Below, piece after piece: positions 1 through 5,376 of a DNA stretch of 11,353 nucleotides. A program made the position numbers and the translations under genes. The notes under the pieces are model-generated. The model saw only the letters and a list, made by a program, of their open reading frames with translations, was not told the origin of the DNA and did no database searches. The DNA is from CAZGMC01 sp964526565 (GTDB taxonomy: Bacteria; Pseudomonadota; Alphaproteobacteria; DSM-16000; Inquilinaceae), in NCBI GenBank assembly GCA_964526565.1, contig CAZGMC010000116.1:1-11353 (forward strand), given 5' to 3'. Numbering within the stretch: position 1 is the stretch's first letter; every line of letters begins with the position of its first letter.

Positions 1-818
1 TGCCGCCCCTGCGCGACGTCATCGCCCGCCACGGCCTGATGGCGCGCAAGGCGCTCGGCCAGCACTTCCTGCTCGACCTGAACCTGACGGCACGGATCGC
101 CCGGGCCGCCGGCGATCTCACCGGGGTCCACGTCGTCGAGGTCGGGCCCGGGCCCGGCGGGCTGACGCGGGCGCTGCTGGCCACGCCGGCCGCAGAGGTC
201 GTCGCCGTCGAGCGCGACCGCCGTTGCATCGCCGCCCTGGCGGAGCTGGCCGCGGCTGCCGGCGGCCGCCTGCGGCTTGTCGAGGGCGATGCGCTGGAGG
301 TCGATGCGGCGGCGCTGGTACCGGCGCCGCGCGCCGTCGTCGCCAACCTGCCGTACAACATCGCCACGCCGCTGCTGCTGGGCTGGCTGCGACGGATCGA
401 GGCGTTCCGCTGCCTGACGCTGATGCTCCAGCGCGAGGTGGCGGAGCGGCTGGCCGCGGCGCCCGGCAGCAAGACCTATGGCCGGCTGTCGGTCATGGCG
501 CAGTGGCGGGCCGAGGTGCGGACGCAGTTCCACGTGCCGGCCGCCGCCTTCACGCCGCCGCCCAAGGTCGACTCCACCGTGGTACGGCTGACACCGCGGC
601 CTGCCCCCGAACCGGCCGACTGGCCCGCCATGGAGCGGGTCGCTGCCGGCGCCTTCGGCCAGCGCCGCAAGATGCTGCGCCAGAGCCTGAAGGGGCTGGG
701 CGACCCGGCGGCGCTGACGGTGGCGGCCGGCCTGCCGCCGACGGCCCGGGCCGAGGACATCGATATCGCCGGCTTCGCCGCGCTGGCCCGCGCGTGGCGG
801 GCAGCCTCGGGCGGCTGA
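1..818 (+). CDS. rsmA: 16S rRNA (adenine1518/1519-N6)-dimethyltransferase, 5'-partial
   Basis: RsmA (KsgA) adds four methyl groups from S-adenosylmethionine to two adjacent adenines near the 3' end of 16S rRNA, late in 30S subunit assembly. The frame is open from base 3 and reads PLRDVIARHGL just ahead of the ATG at 39. That segment is typical of alphaproteobacterial RsmA, so the ATG at 39 is internal and only a few residues are missing at the window edge. Visible motifs are ALGQHFL at the N-terminus, the SAM-binding motif EVGPGPGGLT (about 138-167), the catalytic NLPYN motif (345-359) and the C-terminal segment GAFGQRRKMLRQSLKG. About 271 residues are visible, against 273 for the whole E. 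coli protein. TGA at 816-818. The usual upstream partner, pdxA, would be outside the window. Confidence 0.96.
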   Translation, partial: PPLRDVIARHGLMARKALGQHFLLDLNLTARIARAAGDLTGVHVVEVGPGPGGLTRALLATPAAEVVAVERDRRCIAALAELAAAAGGRLRLVEGDALEVDAAALVPAPRAVVANLPYNIATPLLLGWLRRIEAFRCLTLMLQREVAERLAAAPGSKTYGRLSVMAQWRAEVRTQFHVPAAAFTPPPKVDSTVVRLTPRPAPEPADWPAMERVAAGAFGQRRKMLRQSLKGLGDPAALTVAAGLPPTARAEDIDIAGFAALARAWRAASGG

Positions 819-828
819 CCGGGTGACA

Positions 829-883
829 GTGGTTACGGTGGTTACGGTGGTTACGGGGACAGTTTACTTATTTTCTCTCGATC
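829..883. repeat. 9-bp tandem repeat joined to a GGGGACAGTTTAC motif
   Basis: Three perfect copies of GTGGTTACG (829-837, 838-846, 847-855) run directly into GGGACAGTTTACTTATTTTC. It lies 10 bases after the rsmA stop and contains the stop codon of the satP remnant (868-870, read on the minus strand). The ACAGTTTACTTATTTTC part is much more AT-rich than its surroundings. From memory, GGGGACAGTTTACTTATTT-like strings are dispersed intergenic repeats in many proteobacteria, often near REP-associated tyrosine transposases. That link is recollection and was not tested. The tandem repeat itself is read directly from the sequence. Confidence 0.7.
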
Positions 884-1338
884 CCGAGCGGGCAGATGGG
901 GCGTCCGAAGACCTCGTTGATGACCTGCGCCAGCCCGGTGTAGATCGCCGAGGCGCCGCACACGATGCCTTCATAGCCGGCCCAGCGGGTGAAGGTGCGG
1001 TTGCCGGTCAGGTCGCCGAGGACGAGCAGCAGGAACAGGACGACGAGCAGGAAGAACACGACCTGCAGCGCCCGGCTCAAGCGGAAGGTGCCGATGAACA
1101 GGACCGTGGCAAAGATCCCCCAGATGCCGAGGAACGCCGCCATCGCGGTCGCCGACGGGGGATCGCCCAGGCCCATGCGCGGCAGGGTGATGATGCCGGC
1201 CAGCGCCAGCCAGAAGAAGCCGAAGGAGATGAACGCCGTCGTCGCAAAGGTGTTGTTCTTGCGCCACTCCATGACGCCGGCGAAGACCTGCGCAATGCCG
1301 CCATAGAAGATGCCCATGCTGAGGATCATGGCATCGAG
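868..1338 (-). pseudogene. satP: Acetate uptake transporter (GPR1/FUN34/YaaH family), 5'-truncated remnant
   Basis: The minus-strand frame encodes a hydrophobic protein that follows E. coli SatP closely: DAMILSMGIFYGGIAQVFAG, then NTFATTAFISFGFFWL, then GASAIYTGLAQVINEVFGR. SatP is an inner-membrane acetate/succinate-proton symporter of about 188 residues with six membrane segments. Here similarity begins only at LDAMIL (bases 1336-1338 inward). About the first 35 residues are missing, including the family signature NPAPLGL and the first membrane segment. Upstream the frame continues only to a poor GTG at 1353, through codons that do not look like SatP. The last residues (GIERK, then TAA) fall in the repeat motif at 868-883, so the 3' end may be altered too. 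It lacks its start, and the adjoining sequence is another broken gene facing the other way. It is probably non-functional unless the join is an assembly error. Confidence 0.85.
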
Positions 1339-1342
1339 GCGT

Positions 1343-2431
1343 GAACGCCACACGATCGCCTATGACAGCGTCAACTACGGCTATGACCCGCTGGAGGCGG
1401 TGGCCACCTACAATGAATGGCGGCAGACGATCGATCCCGTGGTCGTGCTCGGCTGGGGCACCGCCGATACCGAGCTGCTCGTCCCCTATGTGACGCGCGA
1501 CGAGGTCGTGTTCATCTCCGGCTCGTCGTCCGGCCACCTGACCGACCCGACCGGCCGTTCGCCGCACACCGATACCCCGGCCCCGTACAATTTCTTCTAC
1601 GGTGCGTCCTATTCCGACGGCTGCCGCGGCCTGGTGCAATGGGCGGCGGAAGACTGGCGGCGCCATGCCGGCGCCAATGTCTCCACCTTCCTGCAGGACC
1701 TCAACCCGCCGCGGTTCCTCTACATGGGCGACAACCATCCGTTCCAGAACGCGCCCATGGATGCCTGCCTGAGCTATGCCCGCGACCTGGGCTTCGAGAT
1801 CGTCGAGCCGATCCGCTACTCGCTGGCACCGGGCGACTTCACGGCACACTGCCGCGCCGTGCGGGAGACCGGAGCCGACTACGTGTTCCTGGGCAACACC
1901 ACCGAGTCGAACATCCGGCTGAAGCAGGACTGTGCCCGCGTCGGCGTCAACGCCCAGTTCATGACCAATGTCTATGGCTGGGACGAGAACGCCGTCCGGG
2001 CCGCGCGCGAGGCCGGCAACGGCATGGTCTGGGTTGTCACCGCCTCCACCTGGGGCGACAACGTGCCCGGCATGGACACCGTGCGGGAGATCGCCAATGC
2101 CGCGACGCCGGCAGGGCAGACCGTGGACTACCGGCCGGTGCACTACATGCGCGGCGTCTGCACCGCCTATTTCATGCGCGACGCCATGGCCCAGGCGGAG
2201 GCCCTGGGCGGCATCACCGGCCCGAACATCAGGGCGGCGTTCGAGCAGATGCAGGACCACGTGCCCGAAGGCCTGGAAGTCGTGTGCCTGCCGCACACCT
2301 GGACGCCCCAGGACCGTCGCGGCACGACCGAGGTCACCCTGTATCGCAGCAACTACAGCAACGAGCAGTGGAACCTCGAGCAGATCTACTCGACCAACCT
2401 GCCGCTGCGTCCTGACTGGCTCGGCTGGTAA
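1343..2431 (+). pseudogene. Branched-chain amino-acid-type ABC transporter substrate-binding protein (Peripla_BP_6), 5'-truncated
   Basis: This encodes most of a LivK-like periplasmic binding protein, the solute receptor of an ABC importer. Recognisable stretches are YDPLEAVATYNEW, VVLGWGTADTELL, SGHLTDPTGRS, NFFYGASYSDGCRGLVQWA and YVFLGNTTESN, ending in NLPLRPDWLGW. Family-like sequence starts near HTIAYDS (about 1349). Intact members carry a signal peptide and a first beta-alpha-beta unit of roughly 60 residues before this point, and none of that is present. The nearest in-frame ATG (1310) lies antisense inside the satP remnant and gives MPMLRIMASRRE, which is not a signal peptide, so it is not a credible start. 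Without export the product could not act as a receptor. No permease or ATPase gene is beside it. The ligand cannot be told from sequence. The rest of the frame has no internal stop, so the truncation is recent or an assembly artefact. Confidence 0.83.
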
Positions 2432-2445
2432 TCCCGTCGGTCCCC

Positions 2446-2479
2446 GGCCGGCGGACGGATATGCTCCGGTCCGCCGGCC
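2446..2479. terminator. Strong hairpin between convergent genes (likely bidirectional terminator)
   Basis: GGCCGGCGGAC (2446-2456) pairs perfectly with GTCCGCCGGCC (2469-2479). A further GGA/TCC pairing inside gives a short loop around TATGC. It lies 15 bases after the substrate-binding-protein stop and 13 bases beyond the 3' end of the small minus-strand gene, so it can serve both. There is no T-run on either side, so efficient intrinsic termination is inferred, not shown. Confidence 0.6.
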
Positions 2480-2491
2480 ATGGGCCGCGGC

Positions 2492-2635
2492 TCAGCCGAG
2501 GGCGCCGTGCCCGATCACCAGCAGCCCCAGCAGGCTGCCAAACAAAAGCAGCATGACGGCAGCTTCGCGCAGCATGATGCCGAGGCCGTCGGCGGCCTGG
2601 GCCCTGTCCTTCGAGAGATCGGTCATCGCAACCAT
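2492..2635 (-). CDS. Small predicted membrane protein (47 aa), unknown function
   Basis: A minus-strand ORF runs from ATG at 2635 to TGA at 2492-2494 and encodes 47 residues. It has a charged, amphipathic N-terminal half (MTDLSKDRAQAADGLGIM) followed by one strongly hydrophobic stretch (VMLLLFGSLLGLLVIG) near residues 28-42, ending GHGALG. This is a typical single-pass small membrane protein layout. A second in-frame ATG at 2626 (giving 44 residues) is the better start, because AAGA lies about 10 bases upstream of it. The gene is the same strand as the SDR gene, 110 bases downstream of it, and has an AT-rich upstream region. I do not recognise a family. Base composition and the hydrophobic pattern favour a real gene over chance, but its size limits confidence. 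Confidence 0.55.
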   Translation of the reverse strand: MVAMTDLSKDRAQAADGLGIMLREAAVMLLLFGSLLGLLVIGHGALG

Positions 2636-2664
2636 TCTTCATGCAGGCCGCAGCAAGCAGCCCC

Positions 2665-2690
2665 CTAATCGTTAACAATATATGATAATG
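2665..2690 (-). promoter_or_regulatory. AT-rich upstream region of the small membrane protein gene
   Basis: The segment CTAATCGTTAACAATATATG is the most AT-rich stretch of this part of the window and lies 30-55 bases upstream of the small gene's start. On the minus strand it offers TATATT as a -10-like hexamer, but there is no good -35 at 16-18 bases. It may be a promoter recognised by some sigma factor. The call rests only on position and composition. Confidence 0.3.
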
Positions 2691-2745
2691 CGTGGATGTG
2701 CCGCGTACAGGCGGGCTTTCGGATAAATCGACCTGCCCTTGCCGC

Positions 2746-3528
2746 TCACGGCGCGCTTTCGGCCGACGTTCCCTTGCGCGGCAGCCGCGCGATGATCGGA
2801 TCCGTCAGCCCCGGCGGCAGCACGCCGCCCAGCCAGGCCGCCGCATAGGTCGGCCACGGAAAGGCGATTCGCGCCCGGTTGCGGGCCAGCCGCCGCCGGA
2901 TCAGCCGTGCCGCACGCTCGGCGGTCATCAGGAACGGCATGGGGAACGCGTTGCCCGCCGTCATGGCGCTGCGCACGAACCCGGGGCAGATCACGTTGAC
3001 CGCAACGCCGTGCTCACGCAGCACCGTGCGCAGACCCTCGCCGTACACGCGCACTGCCGCCTTCGACGCACAATAGGCCGGCGCCCCGGCATAGCCGCGG
3101 AACGCCGCCAGCGAGCTCATCAGCGCGAGCTGGCCGCGGCCGCGGCGGCACATCGGGCCGATCAGCGGATGCACCGTGTTGAGCACGCCGTCGACGTTGA
3201 CCGCCAGGATGCGGCGGGCCTGCGCCGCGCTCTCGCCGGCACCGCTGGTGCCGCCCGAGATGCCGGCATTGGCGATGGCCAGGTCGATGCCGTGGCGGCC
3301 GTCCATGACGGTCAGCCAGTCGGCCAGGGCCTGCCGCTCGACGACATCGAGGACCGCGGTCTCCACCGCCGCGCCGCGATCGCGCACCTGTGCCGCCACG
3401 GCGTCGAGACGGTCGCGGCTGCGCCCGGTGAGCAGCAGGGTCCGCCCCGGCGCGGCATATTCCACTGCCAGGGCCGCGCCGATGCCGCTCGACGCACCGG
3501 TGATCAGGACGATACGGGGATCGCGCAT
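2746..3528 (-). CDS. Short-chain dehydrogenase/reductase, NAD(P)-dependent
   Basis: A 260-residue classical SDR with a Rossmann fold. It shows the nucleotide-binding glycine motif TGASSGIG (residues 10-17), NAG (87-89), structural Asn111, catalytic Ser139 in MSSLAAF and the YCASK active site (Tyr152, Lys156), then PGFVRSAM after the active site. All catalytic residues are present, so it should be active. The substrate cannot be deduced. An Arg (R36) after the second strand is compatible with NADPH preference, which is inference. The C-terminus has a moderately hydrophobic stretch (AFPWPTYAAAWLGGVLPPG), as in SDRs that associate with membranes. Start at ATG 3528, right before the glycine-rich strand as in the family. 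The gene is divergent from yicC, sharing an 85-base intergenic region. Confidence 0.92.
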   Translation of the reverse strand: MRDPRIVLITGASSGIGAALAVEYAAPGRTLLLTGRSRDRLDAVAAQVRDRGAAVETAVLDVVERQALADWLTVMDGRHGIDLAIANAGISGGTSGAGESAAQARRILAVNVDGVLNTVHPLIGPMCRRGRGQLALMSSLAAFRGYAGAPAYCASKAAVRVYGEGLRTVLREHGVAVNVICPGFVRSAMTAGNAFPMPFLMTAERAARLIRRRLARNRARIAFPWPTYAAAWLGGVLPPGLTDPIIARLPRKGTSAESAP

Positions 3529-3540
3529 GGGTTCCGAGGC

Positions 3541-3569
3541 TTGTTGCCGGCGCCGCCGGACCGTATAAC
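3541..3569 (+). promoter_or_regulatory. Candidate sigma-70-type promoter for yicC-gmk
   Basis: TTGTTG (3541-3546) and TATAAC (3564-3569) are separated by exactly 17 bases in an otherwise very GC-rich intergenic region between divergent genes. The -10 matches consensus at five of six positions and the -35 at three. It ends 44 bases before the yicC start. The location and spacing are right, but no experimental support is available. Confidence 0.45.
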
Positions 3570-3599
3570 CGCCCCGCCCCGCCTGTCCCACACGATTCT

Positions 3600-3605
3600 G
3601 GAGAG
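3600..3605 (+). promoter_or_regulatory. Ribosome binding site that fixes the yicC GTG start
   Basis: GGAGAG lies 8 bases before GTG at 3614. The alternative in-frame ATG at 3659, at the conserved MTGFAR, has no purine-rich sequence upstream. The GTG is therefore the preferred start, giving a 15-residue N-terminal extension. Confidence 0.55.
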
Positions 3606-3613
3606 CCCCCGTC

Positions 3614-4522
3614 GTGACCGCTTCCGCCGCCGGCCCCGTGGCACCGGCCGTCGCCAGCATGACCGGTTTCGCCCGCGCCGACGCCGGCCACGGGCCGCAG
3701 GCCTGGACCTGGGAGGCCCGCAGCGTCAACAGCCGCTCGCTGGACGTGCGCTGCCGCCTGCCCGCCGGTCTGGATCGGCTTGATTCGACGGTGCGCGCCG
3801 AGGCCGGCCGGCGGTTCAAGCGCGGCAACGTCTCGGTCACGCTGGCCATGGCCAGGGCCGAGCCGGTCAGCCGCCTGCGCATCAACCGCGACCTGCTGGA
3901 CCAGGTGCTGGCCGTGTCGCGCGAGCTGGCCGCGGCCGGCGCCGCGCCGCCGCGGCTTGATGCCCTGCTGGCCGTGCGCGGCGTCATCGAACCCGTCGAG
4001 GAGGAGCAGGCCGAGCAGGAACAGCTGGACGCGGCGCTGCTGTGCTCCCTCGGCACGATGCTGGACAGCCTGGCCCTGGCCCGTGCCGAGGAGGGCGCGC
4101 GCCTGGCCGCCGTGCTGAGGGACCAGCTGGACCGCATCGCCACGCTGACCCAGGCAGCGGCGGCGACGGCGGCCGCCCAGCCGGAGGCCCTGAAGGCGCG
4201 GCTGCGCCATCTCGTCGCGGAGCTGCTGGAGGCGGCCCCGGCCCTGCCGGAGGAGCGCCTGGCCCAGGAGGCGGCACTGCTGGTCGGCAAGGCCGACGTG
4301 CGCGAAGAGCTCGACCGGCTCTCCGCCCACGTCGCCCAGGCCCGCGGCCTGCTGGCCGAGGGCGTTGCAATCGGCCGGCGGCTCGACTTCCTCTGCCAGG
4401 AGCTGAACCGCGAGGCCAACACGCTGTGCTCGAAAGCGGCCGACGTCGAGCTGACCCGCATCGGCCTCGACCTCAAGGCGACCATCGAGCAGTTCCGCGA
4501 GCAGGTGCAGAACATCGAATGA
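3614..4522 (+). CDS. yicC: YicC/YloC family endoribonuclease
   Basis: A 302-residue protein with the family's two parts. The N-terminal YicC domain opens with SMTGFARAD at residues 15-23, followed by EARSVNSRSLDVRCRLP and FKRGNVSVTL. The C-terminal DUF1732 region includes LVGKADVREELDRLSAHV, LDFLCQELNREANTLCSKAAD and ends KATIEQFREQVQNIE. Members are metal-dependent endoribonucleases involved in RNA and small-RNA turnover in E. coli and Bacillus. E. coli YicC has 287 residues, so this is full length. Residues 125-150 are unusually rich in Glu, Gln and Ala (VEEEQAEQEQ). The stop overlaps the gmk start as ATGA, so the two genes are translationally coupled. The yicC-gmk pairing is common in proteobacteria. 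Confidence 0.95.
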   Translation: MTASAAGPVAPAVASMTGFARADAGHGPQAWTWEARSVNSRSLDVRCRLPAGLDRLDSTVRAEAGRRFKRGNVSVTLAMARAEPVSRLRINRDLLDQVLAVSRELAAAGAAPPRLDALLAVRGVIEPVEEEQAEQEQLDAALLCSLGTMLDSLALARAEEGARLAAVLRDQLDRIATLTQAAAATAAAQPEALKARLRHLVAELLEAAPALPEERLAQEAALLVGKADVREELDRLSAHVAQARGLLAEGVAIGRRLDFLCQELNREANTLCSKAADVELTRIGLDLKATIEQFREQVQNIE

Positions 4523-5214
4523 CCGCCTCCTCCCCCGGCACCCCCTCCCCTGCCGCTTCGGCGCCGCGCGGCATCCGGCGCCGCGGCCTGATGCTGGTCC
4601 TGTCGTCGCCGTCCGGCGCCGGCAAGACGACGATCTCGCGCCGGCTGCTGGAGCGGGACGGCAACCTGAGCATGTCGGTCTCGGTGACGACACGGCCGAT
4701 GCGCCCCGGCGAGGTCGATGGCCGCGACTATCATTTCATCACTGCCGAGCGCTACCGGGCGATGGTGGCCGGCGGCGAGCTGCTGGAGCACGCCAGGGTG
4801 TTCGACCACCACTACGGCACGCTGCGCGCCGCCGTGGAGACGGCGCTGGCCGACGGGCGTGATGTCCTGTTCGACATCGACTGGCAGGGCACGCAGCAGC
4901 TCGCCGGTTCGGCGCGCCAGGACCTCGTCACCGTGTTCATCCTGCCGCCGTCGGTGGGTGAGCTGAACCGGCGCCTGCACACCCGCGCCCAGGACAGTGC
5001 CGAGGTCATCGCCCGCCGCATGGCCAAGGCGGCCGACGAGATGAGCCACTGGGCCGAATACGACTACGTCATCATCAACACCGGCATCGACGAGAGCGTC
5101 GCCGACGTGGCGGCCGTGCTGCACGCCGAACGGCTCCGGCGCGAACGCCGCATCGGCCTGTTCGACTTCGTCAGCGCCCTGCAACAGGGCGTCGCCGACG
5201 ACACCGCGGCCTGA
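4519..5214 (+). CDS. gmk: Guanylate kinase
   Basis: Gmk phosphorylates GMP to GDP with ATP, an essential step of guanine nucleotide synthesis and recycling. The 231-residue product has the P-loop SSPSGAGKTT (residues 29-38), the GMP-binding segment TTRPMRPGEVDGRDYHFI, ELLEHARVFDHHYGT, the FDIDWQGTQQL motif and the lid region RMAKAADEMSHWAEYDYVIIN. These closely follow E. coli Gmk (207 residues). The first 22 or so residues (Ser/Pro/Ala-rich, then Arg-rich) are an extension. A start at Met25 would remove part of the first strand and is unlikely. ATG 4519 overlaps the yicC stop by four bases and has no strong ribosome binding site of its own, as expected for coupled translation. Confidence 0.97.
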   Translation: MTASSPGTPSPAASAPRGIRRRGLMLVLSSPSGAGKTTISRRLLERDGNLSMSVSVTTRPMRPGEVDGRDYHFITAERYRAMVAGGELLEHARVFDHHYGTLRAAVETALADGRDVLFDIDWQGTQQLAGSARQDLVTVFILPPSVGELNRRLHTRAQDSAEVIARRMAKAADEMSHWAEYDYVIINTGIDESVADVAAVLHAERLRRERRIGLFDFVSALQQGVADDTAA

Positions 5215-5219
5215 CCGGC

Positions 5220-5297
5220 GTCAGGAACCTGGGCGAAAGGCTGGCGCACTGGGTGGACAACCAGCTTCTGCCGCACATGATGTATGCCGACCAGTAG
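5220..5297 (+). other. Short open frame after gmk with no start codon, possible gene remnant
   Basis: Just after gmk, in another frame, the DNA reads RNLGERLAHWVDNQLL and then PHMMYADQ before TAG at 5295-5297. The mix of residues looks more protein-like than the Arg/Pro-rich shadows typical of this GC-rich DNA. There is no ATG, GTG or TTG upstream in the frame without running into gmk-antiphase sequence. It could be the C-terminal stub of a deleted gene or chance. I do not recognise it. The remainder of the gmk-acylase gap (5298-5360) shows only GC-rich sequence. Confidence 0.2.
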
Positions 5298-5376
5298 GCC
5301 CTGCACGCGACGTCCACGGCCTGACCAGCCGCCCGGTCCTCGGCCGCGGCCGGCGTCATCCGGAGGGGGTGCGACA

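Noticed and set aside
39..41. ATG at 39 as the start of rsmA
   Set aside because: The frame is open upstream and encodes PLRDVIARHGL, typical RsmA N-terminal sequence, so the gene starts before the window.
1310..1348. ATG at 1310 as the true start of the substrate-binding protein
   Set aside because: Codons 1-13 are the antisense of the satP remnant and do not form a signal peptide; the real 5' end is missing.
971..2296. 441-residue minus-strand open frame
   Set aside because: It lies antisense to the binding-protein gene, is rich in His, Gly and Arg, and shows no domain; it is a GC-rich shadow frame.
2671..2690. GTTAAC and nearby AT-rich bases as a CtrA site
   Set aside because: There is no second TTAA at seven-base spacing, so the consensus is not met.
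3529..5184. N-terminal extension of the SDR frame to 812 residues
   Set aside because: The extension is antisense to yicC and gmk and is Ser/Arg/Ala-rich. SDRs begin right at the TGASSGIG strand, which fits ATG 3528.
5341..5362. CGGCCGCGGCCG palindrome before the acylase as a terminator
   Set aside because: It is a short self-complementary GC run with no loop of useful size and no T-run; such runs are common in this DNA.
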